From Mesorhizobium atlanticum (GTDB lineage: Bacteria; Pseudomonadota; Alphaproteobacteria; Rhizobiales; Rhizobiaceae): a stretch of 64,000 bases of DNA. The position numbers and the translations under genes are program-made. This document shows, one piece after another, positions 26,568-35,831 of the stretch (its first letter is position 1; each line of letters opens with the position of its first letter). The stretch is taken from positions 1-64,000 of the forward strand of contig NZ_QMBQ01000012.1 in the NCBI RefSeq assembly GCF_003289965.1, read 5' to 3'. Under the pieces are notes generated by a model. It saw only the letters and a list, made by a program, of their open reading frames with translations. It had not been told where the DNA came from and did no database searches.

Positions 26568-28055
26568 TCAACACTCGCCCAGATCGTCGGCCGAGGTGCC
26601 GGCGAAGTTGATGGCCTGGACCGCCGTGGTCTCATTGTTCGTGCTCGGCGACTCGTCCGCCAGGACGGGCTGGCACTCCCACGGTGGTGCCTCCCGCACC
26701 TGGCGCCAGACCGGGTTGTGGATGGCGAGGTCGATCTGGCGCACGAGTTCGACCATGCCGTCATAACCGGCATAGGGATGGTGACGCTCTTGGTTGATGT
26801 CGAGCCAGGGTAGCTTGGCCTTCAGCGCGATGAATTGCGTGCGCCCGCCCGACAGCATGATGTCGGCCTCGTCTCTTGACAGCATTGCGTAAAGATCGCG
26901 CGGTGCCATGGTCTCAAACATGTGGTTCTCATGCTTGAGAATCTTTTTGATGCGCTGCTTGTCTTCGATCGTCGATTTCTTGACCGAGGTGCCGACGATC
27001 TCGATGCCGATCTCCATCAGCGCATGGACCACGGACCAAGATTTCACACCGCCGGTGTTGAGAAGCACACGCTTGCCTTCGAGCCTCGGGCGATAGGCCG
27101 CGAGCTTCTGCCAGGCAATCGTTTCCTCTTCGGCAATCAATGCGTCAGTGCGGCCGAGGATTTCCGAATCGGCGCCCTTCTTGACGAGCAGTCTGGCAAT
27201 CTGCCGGAGCGCTCCAGAGGTCCCGCTGATGCCGTAGAAGGAGCCCTCGAAAAACGGGATGTCCCAGCGCTGCTCCATCTTGCGCGCCAGATTGATGAGT
27301 GCGGTCGAGCACACCACCATAGTTGCCCGGGCGCGGTGCGCCGACGCAATGTCGAGGTAGCGCGCATCGCCCGGTATTGAGGCGCGCACCCGGATGCCTA
27401 GCCGATCCAGGAGCGGCTTCACCAGCCAAAACTCGCCAGAGAGGTTGAATTCGCCAAGGATGTTGATGTCGTAAGGGCCGGCATCGTCGGGCTCTGCCGT
27501 GCCGATGACATGATCGAGCAGTGCCTCACCGGCGAGCTTGTTGCCGAGATTCTTGGATCCGGCAAAGCCTGGTGCATTGACAGGCACGACCGGCAGCCCG
27601 AATTTTTCGGCCGCGCGTTTGCAGACCGCTTCGATGTCGTCGCCGATCAGCGCCGGAACACAGGTCGAGTAGACGAAGATCGCCGGCGGCGCGTAGGCTT
27701 CCTTGATCTCGCGGATCGCCTTGAAAAGTTTGCGCTCGCCCTGCCCCATCACCACGTCGAGTTCGGTGAGGTCGGTCGTGAAGCTCGTACGCCATAGGGT
27801 TGGCCCTGACGAAGCCGTCCCGCGGTTGTCCCAGGAATTGCCCTCGCAGGCGAGCGGTGCATGGACCAGATGCGCGACATCGGTGACCGGCTGCAGCACG
27901 ATCTTTGCCCCGTCGAAGGCGCAGCCGCCGGCTGCCGCCCCCGGGGTCAGCGGCTTGGTGCAGCCTCTCTTGCGCGCCTTGGCATCCTTGCCGCGGTTCT
28001 TCTCGCAGGCAGGCTCGTTGAAGAGATCCTGGATTTTAGCATTAAGCGAGGACAT
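26568..28055 (-). CDS. nifE: Nitrogenase cofactor assembly scaffold subunit NifE
   Basis: A 495-residue NifD homologue: the N-terminal CAFDGAKIVLQPVTDVAHLV and HAPLACEGNSWDNRG, STCVPALIGDD near 130-140 (cluster ligands) and LNTGGVKSWSVVHAL later. Scaffold partner of NifN. ATG 28055 has GGAG nine bases upstream. A 157-base gap containing a hairpin separates it from nifK, and no -24/-12 box was found there, so it is probably read from the nifH promoter. Confidence 0.96.
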   Translation of the reverse strand: MSSLNAKIQDLFNEPACEKNRGKDAKARKRGCTKPLTPGAAAGGCAFDGAKIVLQPVTDVAHLVHAPLACEGNSWDNRGTASSGPTLWRTSFTTDLTELDVVMGQGERKLFKAIREIKEAYAPPAIFVYSTCVPALIGDDIEAVCKRAAEKFGLPVVPVNAPGFAGSKNLGNKLAGEALLDHVIGTAEPDDAGPYDINILGEFNLSGEFWLVKPLLDRLGIRVRASIPGDARYLDIASAHRARATMVVCSTALINLARKMEQRWDIPFFEGSFYGISGTSGALRQIARLLVKKGADSEILGRTDALIAEEETIAWQKLAAYRPRLEGKRVLLNTGGVKSWSVVHALMEIGIEIVGTSVKKSTIEDKQRIKKILKHENHMFETMAPRDLYAMLSRDEADIMLSGGRTQFIALKAKLPWLDINQERHHPYAGYDGMVELVRQIDLAIHNPVWRQVREAPPWECQPVLADESPSTNNETTAVQAINFAGTSADDLGEC

Positions 28056-28117
28056 TACGCCGGTCTCCAAAATCCGTCGGGAAGCGACCGGCTCCCAGAA
28101 AAGCCGGCCGCCACGTT

Positions 28118-28161
28118 CCTAAAGCGGCGCGATGCTTCAGATTCGCTCCGCGCGCTTTAGG
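28118..28161 (-). repeat. Imperfect inverted repeat between nifK and nifE
   Basis: CCTAAAGCGGCGCG and CGCGCGCTTTAGG face each other around a loop of about 17 bases, giving a stable GC-rich hairpin in the nifK-nifE spacer. It could set the 3' end of the nifHDK message or slow read-through, or be a dispersed palindromic element. Confidence 0.6.
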
Positions 28162-28211
28162 GTTTCGAATTGCTTTGCGCGCAAACTGCTTCGACTTCGG
28201 GAAGCACTGTT

Positions 28212-29753
28212 TTAGCGGGTTAGGTCATAAGAATAGTCGGTCACCCCCGTCTCGCCTGTGTCGCGGTCGAGCTTGTCGAATATCTTGTCGAGGATTGACG
28301 TCAGCACCCGCAATCCGCCCTGGTAGCCCATGAGCGCAAAACGATGGTGATGATGCCGGTCGAAGATCGGAAACGTCAGCCGGATCAGCGGCGTGCCGGT
28401 GTCGCGCTCCAGATACTTGCCGTAGGAATTGCCGATCAACAGGTCCACGGGCTCGGTGAAGAGCAGCGAACGCATCGCCCAAAGGTCCTTGCCCGCCCAC
28501 ACTTGAGCCTCCTTGCCGAAGGGCGAGGACGCGAGCAGCTCCTTCATCTCGCCTTCCCAGGCCTGCGTGCCGTTGGTGGCGAGGCAGTGGGTCGGCTCGC
28601 CGCCCGTCTCCATGATGAAGCGGGCCATGGCGTAGACAAAGTCCGGGTCGCCGTAAATTGCGTATTTCTTGCCATGTAGCCAGGATTGGCTGTCCGCCAT
28701 GGCGTCAACAAGCCGACCGCGCTCCAGTCGGATTGCCTCGGGGATTTCCTTCCCGGAGATCGCGGAGACCTCCAGTAGGAACTCGTCGGTCGCCTGGACG
28801 CCAAGCGGGTAATGGAATGAGGCTGTGACCTGACCGGCCTCCTCGCAAAATTCCAGCGTTTTTCGGGTATTGTAGCGCTGGAGCGAAAGTGTCGCCTCGG
28901 CGTTGAGGGCATTCCTCACGTCCTGGATTTTCGTGCCGCCGTCATACATGCGGTATTCGCCGTCGGATGGCGTGTCGAACTGGTCAGAGGCATCTTGGAT
29001 AAACGTATAGGATACCCCCATCAGGTCGAGCAGGCGTCTGAGCTCCCGGTTGTTGCCGACGCAAAAACCATCGAAGCCCGGAATGATGTTGATCGTCCCC
29101 AGGGCTTCGGTGCGCTCCTGGCCTTTCCAGAAGTGCTCTAAAATGCCCTTGACTGCGCCGTCATAGCCATCAACGTGGCTGCCGACGAAGGCCGGCGTGT
29201 GAGCGAACGGCACGTCAAAGTCGCGTGGGACCGATCCTTCTTCCTTGGCGTTCTCGATGAAGCTGTGCAGGTCGTCGCCAATGACCTCGGCCATGCAAGT
29301 AGTCGATACGGCGATCATCTTCGGGTCATAGAGCTGGTACGTGTTGGCGAGCCCGTCTATCATGTTCTTCAGGCCGCCGAACACGGCCGCGTCCTCGGTC
29401 ATTGAGGAAGAAACCGCCGAAGCAGGCTCCTTGAAATGACGCGACAGGTGCGAGCGGTAATAGGCCACGCAGCCCTGGCTTCCGTGAACGAAGGGCATGG
29501 TTCGCTCAAAGCCCGCGGCCGCGAAGACCGCACCCAGCGGCTGGCAGGCCTTGGCCGGGTTGATGACGAGGGCTTCGCGCGCAAAGTTCTTCTCGCGGTA
29601 TTGCCAGGTCTTGGTGAATTCGCCTTGATCGGCAACAACCTGATCCTGGTGCGGACATTCGAAATTCAGTTTCTTCTCCGCAAGCATCTTCCTGTATTCC
29701 GGCTCGCGGAAGAGGGGCGCATGGTCGAGAACTTTTTCGGCCGACTGCGGCAT
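28212..29753 (-). CDS. nifK: Nitrogenase MoFe protein beta subunit
   Basis: A 513-residue NifK. P-cluster ligand cysteines are visible in AKACQPLGAVF (about residue 70), GSQGCVAYYRSH (about 95) and STTCMAEVIGDD (about 153). Length is normal. It forms the alpha2beta2 MoFe protein with NifD. It follows nifD by 125 bases, a spacer with a small hairpin (ATCTCC/GGAGAT at 29845-29860). Confidence 0.98.
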   Translation of the reverse strand: MPQSAEKVLDHAPLFREPEYRKMLAEKKLNFECPHQDQVVADQGEFTKTWQYREKNFAREALVINPAKACQPLGAVFAAAGFERTMPFVHGSQGCVAYYRSHLSRHFKEPASAVSSSMTEDAAVFGGLKNMIDGLANTYQLYDPKMIAVSTTCMAEVIGDDLHSFIENAKEEGSVPRDFDVPFAHTPAFVGSHVDGYDGAVKGILEHFWKGQERTEALGTINIIPGFDGFCVGNNRELRRLLDLMGVSYTFIQDASDQFDTPSDGEYRMYDGGTKIQDVRNALNAEATLSLQRYNTRKTLEFCEEAGQVTASFHYPLGVQATDEFLLEVSAISGKEIPEAIRLERGRLVDAMADSQSWLHGKKYAIYGDPDFVYAMARFIMETGGEPTHCLATNGTQAWEGEMKELLASSPFGKEAQVWAGKDLWAMRSLLFTEPVDLLIGNSYGKYLERDTGTPLIRLTFPIFDRHHHHRFALMGYQGGLRVLTSILDKIFDKLDRDTGETGVTDYSYDLTR

Positions 29754-29878
29754 GAGTGATCACCTCTTTTGGATCCGACCGCGCCTTAGGGCTGGCCAGG
29801 GACATTGAACATTTCAGGTCTTCCGCGGATCGCGGCGGTTTATCATCTCCCTGAGGAGATCAGGCTCGGACCAGGTAT

Positions 29879-31381
29879 CTATTCGGCAGCCATCGCGCGC
29901 CCCTGGCTGGGACGTCTTTTCCAAGGCGCCTCAAACAGGCCCCAGACCGGGTTGTTGATGGCAAGATCCACATCACGGGCGAAAACGGCAAAGCCGTCAT
30001 AGCCGTGATAGGGCCCCGAATAGTCCCACGAGTGCATCTGACGGAAAGGGATGCCCATCTTTTGCACCGGGTATTTTTCCTTGATCCCCGAGCCTACAAG
30101 ATTGGGGCGAACGCCCTCGATGAACTTCTCCAACTCATAACCGGTCACGTCGTCATAAATCAGAGTGCCGTTCTTCACGTAATGCGCGGTCCGTTGGTAA
30201 TCGTCGTTATGGGCAAACTCGTAACCTGTACCGACGATCACCATGCCGAGGTCCTCGTAGGCTGTGATGACATGGCGGGGGCGCAGGCCGCCGACATAGA
30301 GCATGACCGTGTTGCCTTCGAGACGCGGCCGGTATTTGGCGATTACCGCGTCGACCAGGGGGCGGTACTTGGCGACGACCTGCTCGGTCTTCTCCTGGAT
30401 TTCCGGCCCGAAATGCTTGGCAATCTTGCGCAGCGAGGCTTCGATCTGGGAGGGACCGAAGAAATTGTACTCCATCCAGGCAATGCCGTACTTTTCCTCC
30501 ATGTGCCGGCAGATGTAGTTCATGGATCTGTAGCAATGGATCAGATTGAGCTTGGCCTTCGGCGCGCGCTCTATCTCGGCTAGCGTGGCATCGCCCGACC
30601 AATTGCCAACCACGCGCAAGCCAATTTCCTCAAGCAGGATTCGCGACGCCCAGGCGTCTCCGCCGATGTTGTAGTCACCGACCACGTTCACGTCGTACGG
30701 GCCGTCCTCGAATGCCACGTCCTTCTTTTCGAACACCCAGTCGCGGATCGCATCATTGGCGATGTGGTGGCCGAGCGATTGCGAGACGCCGCGGAAGCCT
30801 TCGCAGCGCACCGGCACGATCGTCTTCTCGATCTCCTTGGCCTTCTTGCGCGAAACCGCCTCGGTGTCGTCGCCTATGAGACCGATCGGGCACTCGGACT
30901 GCACGGTGATGCCCTTGTTCAGCGGAAACAGCTCTTCAATCTCATCGATGATCTGTTCCAGCTTCTTGTCGCCGCCGAAAACAATGTCCTTCTCCTGGAA
31001 ATCGGAGGTGAACTGCATTGTCCCGAAGGTGTCGATCCCCGTCGTGCCGACGTAGTAATTGCGGCGCTGCGACCAGGAGTACTGTCCGCAGCCGACCGGG
31101 CCGTGCGAGATATGGACCATGTCCTTGACCGGGCCCCATACCACGCCTTTTGAGCCGGCATAGGCGCAGCCGCGAATGGTCATTACGCCGGGAATGGACT
31201 TGATGTTCGATTTGACGTCACATTCGGAAAGGACCTCGCCTTCCCGGCTGGCCTCGTCCCCGCTCTTTGCAACGTTGAGATGCTTTTTGCGGCGCTTCGC
31301 CGCCTTGTCGGGATATTGGGACAACACCTCCTCGATTAGCTTCGCATGGAGAGCACCGTCGTTTTCGTATTCCAGGCTCAT
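29879..31381 (-). CDS. nifD: Nitrogenase MoFe protein alpha subunit
   Basis: A 500-residue NifD. P-cluster ligands are C72 (IRGCAYAGSKG), C98 (GPVGCGQYSW) and C164 (QSECPIGLIGDD). The FeMo-cofactor Cys is in LIHCYRSMNYI (about 285), and the His that binds the molybdenum is in the C-terminal part (MHSWDYSGPYHGYDG region). With NifK it reduces N2 to ammonia. Confidence 0.98.
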   Translation of the reverse strand: MSLEYENDGALHAKLIEEVLSQYPDKAAKRRKKHLNVAKSGDEASREGEVLSECDVKSNIKSIPGVMTIRGCAYAGSKGVVWGPVKDMVHISHGPVGCGQYSWSQRRNYYVGTTGIDTFGTMQFTSDFQEKDIVFGGDKKLEQIIDEIEELFPLNKGITVQSECPIGLIGDDTEAVSRKKAKEIEKTIVPVRCEGFRGVSQSLGHHIANDAIRDWVFEKKDVAFEDGPYDVNVVGDYNIGGDAWASRILLEEIGLRVVGNWSGDATLAEIERAPKAKLNLIHCYRSMNYICRHMEEKYGIAWMEYNFFGPSQIEASLRKIAKHFGPEIQEKTEQVVAKYRPLVDAVIAKYRPRLEGNTVMLYVGGLRPRHVITAYEDLGMVIVGTGYEFAHNDDYQRTAHYVKNGTLIYDDVTGYELEKFIEGVRPNLVGSGIKEKYPVQKMGIPFRQMHSWDYSGPYHGYDGFAVFARDVDLAINNPVWGLFEAPWKRRPSQGRAMAAE

Positions 31382-31407
31382 GGGACCCCTTTCAAGGTTC
31401 GCGTTGA

Positions 31408-31425
31408 CGCCTCACCGGCGAGGCG
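31408..31425 (-). other. Small hairpin in the nifH-nifD spacer
   Basis: CGCCTC and GAGGCG flank a six-base loop in the 99-base gap between nifH and nifD. Such hairpins often protect the more abundant nifH message; this is inference. Confidence 0.45.
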
Positions 31426-31480
31426 CCGCTATGCCAAAGGCGCGCCAGGTCAAGGCTGCACCTCAGGTCGACAACGCTCG

Positions 31481-32374
31481 TTACTGTGCGGCCGCCTTTG
31501 CCGTTTCCTTGGCCTGAAGCTCGGCAAGCATCTGCTCGTCTGTCTTCATGATGCCGAAGTCGAGCAGCATGTCTTCGAGCTCCTCCATGGTGATTGGGGT
31601 CGGGATGGTGCCCTGGCCCGAATTGCCATGGATCTTTTCGGCCAGCGCGCGGTATTCCCCGGCCTGCTTTGAGTCGGGCGCGTACTGGATCACCGACATC
31701 TTCCTGAGTTCGGCGTGCTGGACGATATTGTCGCGCGGCACGAAATGGATGAGCTTGGAATTGAGCTTGGAAGCCAGCGCTTCGGCGAGGTCGAGCTCGC
31801 GGTCAGTTTGGCGCTCGTTGCAGATCAGCCCGCCTAACCGCACGCCACCCGAATGGGCGTATTTCAAAATGCCCTTTGCGATGTTGTTGGCGGCATAAAG
31901 CGCCATCATCTCGCCGGACATGACGATGTAGATTTCCTGGGCCTTGTTCTCGCGGATCGGCATTGCAAAGCCGCCGCACACCACGTCTCCGAGCACGTCG
32001 TAGGAAACATAGTCGACATCGTCGTAGGCGCCGTTCTCCTCGAGGAAGTTGATCGAGGTGATGACGCCGCGGCCAGCGCAGCCCACGCCCGGCTCGGGGC
32101 CGCCCGACTCCACGCATTTGATGCCTTTGTAGCCGATCTTGAGCACGTCTTCGAGTTCGAGGTCTTCCACCGAACCCTCCTTTGCCGCAAGGTGCAGCAC
32201 GGTATCCTGCGCCTTCGAGTTCAAGATCAGGCGGGTGGAGTCGGCCTTGGGATCGCAGCCGACGATGAGTATCCTCTGCCCCAGATCGACAAGGGCGGCG
32301 AGCGTGTTTTGGGAGGTGGTGGACTTGCCGATGCCGCCCTTGCCGTAAAAGGCGATCTGACGCAGACCTGACAT
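31481..32374 (-). CDS. nifH: Nitrogenase Fe protein (dinitrogenase reductase)
   Basis: A 297-residue NifH. P-loop GKGGIGKS at 11-18, [4Fe-4S] ligands C99 (GVGCAGRG) and C133 (DVVCGGFAMP), and the Arg used for ADP-ribosylation in other diazotrophs, R102. It passes electrons to NifDK with ATP hydrolysis and is needed for cofactor maturation. Start ATG 32374 has the strong ribosome site GGAAGGAAAG. First gene of nifHDKENX. Confidence 0.99.
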   Translation of the reverse strand: MSGLRQIAFYGKGGIGKSTTSQNTLAALVDLGQRILIVGCDPKADSTRLILNSKAQDTVLHLAAKEGSVEDLELEDVLKIGYKGIKCVESGGPEPGVGCAGRGVITSINFLEENGAYDDVDYVSYDVLGDVVCGGFAMPIRENKAQEIYIVMSGEMMALYAANNIAKGILKYAHSGGVRLGGLICNERQTDRELDLAEALASKLNSKLIHFVPRDNIVQHAELRKMSVIQYAPDSKQAGEYRALAEKIHGNSGQGTIPTPITMEELEDMLLDFGIMKTDEQMLAELQAKETAKAAAQ

Positions 32375-32461
32375 GTAGCTTTCCTTCCTTCGTTCCATTC
32401 ATCGCAGCTGCCCGCGATACGAATGCCGGTCGGCAGCTTTCGCCGCCTCGTAAACGTAGGG

Positions 32462-32583
32462 CTCAAAACTCATGCCAATTTTAGTGACGGATCGAAGAAG
32501 GTTTTTTTGTTCTTCCTTTTCAGACATTTGGCCTCAAGCAAAATAAGGGCACGGCCAACTCAACCTGTGTCACGGACCTGACA
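32462..32583 (-). promoter_or_regulatory. nifH upstream region: NifA site and non-canonical sigma-54 candidates
   Basis: A perfect TGT-N10-ACA NifA site is at 32568-32583. Two partial -24/-12 candidates follow on the minus strand. TGGCATGAGTTTTGAGC (32477-32461) is at the right distance from the NifA site, but GG and GC are 12 rather than 10 apart. GTGCCCTTATTTTGCT (32552-32537) has the right spacing and a good -12 box but lacks the invariant GG and lies too near the NifA site. Which one works cannot be decided from sequence. Confidence 0.6.
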
Positions 32584-33028
32584 AGACTAACGGAAGTGTG
32601 TCGGACAGCGTTAAATATGACAGCCATACGTCACGCCGGCGAAAAGCCCCAAAGTTGTCGTCCACTCCTCGTGAGTGGCACGCCTCCCCGACGAAAGAAC
32701 AATCGCGACCAGAACCTCAATCCTGGATCAATGCGAAGCCGCTCTGCGTGGGCCAGCCGCGCCAGAAGAACCACCTCGCGCGCCCTCCCATGCGCATCCC
32801 ATCCGCGAAGAACAGGGCGAGACCATCGCCGCAAGCGGGATAGCGGTGCGGCCGTTCTGACGGCCGTCGAATGTGAATTTGGCCAAGCTCGATTGCCTAC
32901 CTTCTCACACGATCGGGCCAGCTATGGATCCGCCACCAATTGATGCTAATATGATTGCCGCTTGTAGACCCGAGCATCGCCATATGAGCCTGGCAATTCG
33001 TTGTCAGCCGACCAACGATGCGGCTCGG
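32584..33028. other. Non-coding region beyond the nifH promoter
   Basis: About 450 bases with no recognisable gene and only short overlapping frames on either strand. Confidence 0.45.
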
Positions 33029-33730
33029 CTACTCGTTCTCGACATCGCCAAACATAGCCTTTATTTGCTTTGCAAATTCCTCTGCATCAGACGGCGGAAT
33101 TGCCCGTCGCGCGATGAACATGCCGAAGATCGGGACGCCGGGGAACTGCCCAGCAAGCTTGATCTGCATAGCCCGATAGTGCGTGCCAGCGGTCAGGACA
33201 TCATCAAAGATGGCAATTGAGGTAAGCGGCTTGCTGGCTGCCACATCCTCATCGATCTCGTAGATCGCGAGCAGATCGTCGACGGTTGGCCGGTCGGCGG
33301 ACTCGTGCGCGGCCGCGTGAGAATGATTGTGCCTGACGATCTCTAGGACGTCCGGCGGTGGCGTACTGAGCAGCTTGGCGATTTGCGACAAACGGTCGTC
33401 ATAGTCGGGGTGACCTGGCGCCTTGGAAGATGGAACCGGAACGATTGTCCCCGTCTCGAGCTAAACAGGATTGAGTGCCTGGCGCAATGCAGCAGCGCAC
33501 TGCCAGATGGCAGCTCCCTTGTACTACCAACCACCCTTGATGAGGCGTTCGGAAGGTTTCTTTTTTAGATTGTGAATAAGCTGGTTGGTATCGCTGAAAC
33601 GGAAGCCCAAACCATTGGTGTGCTCAAACGCCGTAAACTCGTAGAGGAAGAAGCAGCTGTCTTCTGGCGTCAGTCGAGAATGATCGCCGCGGTTGCTGTC
33701 GTCGATCTGACGGAAGTGAACCTTAGTCAA
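33029..33730 (-). pseudogene. Phosphoribosyltransferase-like (ComF-type) gene with two in-frame TAG codons
   Basis: The reading starts at a TTG (33730) overlapping the dprA-like stop, gives TKVHFRQIDDSNRGDHSRL, then SNLKKKP-type sequence, and ends with the PRPP-binding loop IAIFDDVLTAGTHYRAM near 33180-33230 and PGVPIFGMFIARR. TAG stops interrupt the same frame near 33522 (GGW-TAG-YKGAAIW) and 33463 (LNPV-TAG-LETGT), with no frameshift, so all 230 or so codons are otherwise preserved. The intact downstream part alone (ATG-like start near 33391) would make a 120-residue product. PRTases of this type are typically found beside dprA-like genes in islands. Confidence 0.65.
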
Positions 33731-34655
33731 GGTGCGCCCAGATATCGTCCATCGAACGCACCCTGACGGCGCCTTGCGCTTCAAAGGTGTGCGGCCATTT
33801 CAGGTCTTTTCGGAAGCAGGAGTCGAGGATAAACAGTTTGCGTTTTTGATACAAAGCAGCTCGCGCCTGTGTGAGCGTACCTGACGTATCGCTTGCCTCG
33901 ACGATTATCGTGGCCTCGGTGAGAGCGCTCATCGTCACGTTTCGTTCAGGAAAGAAGAGCCGATTTTGCGGAACAGCCTGAGCGGCATAGCGCAGAAACG
34001 GAACTTGCGAAATCAGCAGAAACTCTTTGGCGATGCGATCCTGGAGGTCTCTGTTTTCCTTCGGATAGTAGCTACCGAGGGGCGTACCGATTACTGCAAT
34101 CGTGCGCCCGCCGTTGGCGATGGCCGTTTCGTGAGCGACACGATCGATCCCGGCGGCCAGGCCCGAAACGATCGTGAAATCGTCCTTCCTATCCGCGCGC
34201 TTGCGGGCAGTAAGATCGCGCGCCAGCTGTTTTGCGCGCTGCTTTCCTTCATCGGTCGCTTCGCGTGCGCCGACAATGGCTATGCAGCGCGTCTCCGTCA
34301 GTTCCCAGATGCCTTGGAAATACAGCAACTCGATTGGATGCTTGGCGTCACGCAGCTTTTGCGGATAGTCGCCAGCGTGATGGATTCGTACGCCAAAGCG
34401 CGTTACGCCTTTCCTCACGGTTTCTGCAAGCACTTGGCGGGCGCATTCATTCGCTTCTGAAGGACTGACAAAATCGGATGGCAACGCCGATGGATCCTTG
34501 CTGAACTTCTCGGCAATCGTCTTGAAGGTTGCACCTTTCTGCAGCCACAGGGCCTCGTAGGCGCCCAATTCCAAGCGTGGCGAAATCGGCGACGCCGCCG
34601 GGCCGACTTCTTCCTTGCGTGCTAGATGCATCGGGGTTCTCACTATCATCGTCAT
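33723..34655 (-). CDS. DprA/Smf-like Rossmann (SLOG superfamily) protein
   Basis: A 310-residue protein with the DprA/Smf core: CIAIVGAREATDEGKQRA (about 123-140), FTIVSGLAAGIDRVAHETAI (about 157-176), IGTPLGSYYPKENRDL and QNRLFFPERNVTMSAL, then LTQARAALYQKRKLF. DprA loads RecA on incoming single-stranded DNA; SLOG relatives in islands are suspected to bind nucleotide signals in conflict systems. The C-terminal winged helix of many DprA proteins is absent. It overlaps a phosphoribosyltransferase reading frame, suggesting a two-gene module rather than housekeeping dprA. Confidence 0.75.
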   Translation of the reverse strand: MTMIVRTPMHLARKEEVGPAASPISPRLELGAYEALWLQKGATFKTIAEKFSKDPSALPSDFVSPSEANECARQVLAETVRKGVTRFGVRIHHAGDYPQKLRDAKHPIELLYFQGIWELTETRCIAIVGAREATDEGKQRAKQLARDLTARKRADRKDDFTIVSGLAAGIDRVAHETAIANGGRTIAVIGTPLGSYYPKENRDLQDRIAKEFLLISQVPFLRYAAQAVPQNRLFFPERNVTMSALTEATIIVEASDTSGTLTQARAALYQKRKLFILDSCFRKDLKWPHTFEAQGAVRVRSMDDIWAHLD

Positions 34656-35158
34656 GCACCCTCAGCAGATTTCAATCTCGCTCAAGAGCGTTACGCCGCT
34701 CCTAAAATAGCCCCCGCGATGAGATCGCGGTTGGGTGAATCATGCGTTCATACTTTGTTCTAAAATCCAAGAGAGACACCGTCAACCGCGCTTTGTTATC
34801 ACCGGAAGGCTCAGCCGCCACAACTGGAAGAGCCGCACCTGTCCCTTTAACGAGATCCACCGAGAGCCCGCCTCACGTTCAGGATGCCCCGTTCCACCAC
34901 TTCTCCCTTCTCGCGGCCCGGCCCCTGCCCTTGGTAGAGCTTCCGACATTTTCGTCCACCTTCTGACAAAGAAGGTTCGTCGAGTGTCGGTACGCGGAAA
35001 CGCCTTGCATGTTTCCCGAGCATCAGCAGCCCGACGTGTCACAAGTTCAGCCCGATGAGATCGCCGTCTTAGACGGAAGGCTTTCCTCCATGGCGACCCC
35101 GAAAGCATGGTCCTTCTACTCACGGCAAAAATCGCTTCCATCCCTGCTTCAAGTTAGA
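34656..35158. other. Non-coding region upstream of the prxS promoter
   Basis: No supportable gene. No complete TGT-N10-ACA site was found; TGT-N10-AAA and TGT-N10-TCA near-matches occur between 34990 and 35050. Confidence 0.4.
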
Positions 35159-35174
35159 TGGCACGGCATTTGCG
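35159..35174 (+). promoter_or_regulatory. sigma-54 (-24/-12) promoter upstream of prxS-rpoN2
   Basis: TGGCACGGCATTTGCG with correct GG-N10-GC spacing, plus strand. It is about 670 bases before prxS, with no clear gene between. In Rhizobium etli prxS-rpoN2 is transcribed from a NifA/sigma-54 promoter; the long distance here is unusual, and the perfect NifA site is missing. Confidence 0.65.
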
Positions 35175-35831
35175 CAGCTCATCGGAGCCATCGAAGCACA
35201 AACAAAGCGACGAGCGAACCATTGGCGACTCCAGACGAGCACTTGAGGCGACGATGACCATTGCTGATAAACATCGGGAGGGCGTCCCCTCCAGACGTCG
35301 GTGCTCGCTAGCTTTTCTGCGCAGGTGTGGTCAAAGGCCGACATCCAAATCCGCTGCATTTGCCCAATTGTTGCGTGTCGGTCCTCATCGCAAAGTGAAT
35401 GGCGAAGCACTGCCTCGAACAATCACCCCTAGCGACGTCGGCGCACCACTGGCAATCATCTACGGTACGCAGACCGACCTTAGTGAGGTGAGACGCTTGC
35501 GCGACGTCAAAGCTGCGACAGCGCACGCCTATTCCGGCACCGACACTGTTCATCACCACTTCTCCCTCCTAGAGAACGGGCAGCGGTCATCGACATCCCT
35601 TCCATCGCCACTTGCCTTGGAAGGGGTTGCTCGATCCGCCCAAATCACACATATCGATCCGGCCATTCGGGTGATGAAGAGGATGGGCCAAGGCCTTCCC
35701 ATACCACCGGATGGAAGAGCGATTTGGAAGCCGCGACGGCCTTCATCTCATATCCGGCATGCCCGCCGAGTCGACGCTGCGTCGGCCAAACCGAGAAGCC
35801 ATGCCAGGTTTCTTTTAAAAGGAGCTACTTG
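35175..35831 (+). other. Long leader between the sigma-54 box and prxS
   Basis: An open frame runs through this stretch in phase +2 (about 35158-35832), but its translation (for example DLSEVRRLRDVKAATAHAYSG) matches nothing I recognise and it has no good ribosome site. Either a long untranslated leader or a decayed gene. Confidence 0.35.

Noticed and set aside
33440..33540. TAG codons in the PRTase gene as recoded sense codons
   Set aside because: No suppressor tRNA or recoding signal is visible and the other genes in the window use TAG as stop; decay is the simpler reading.
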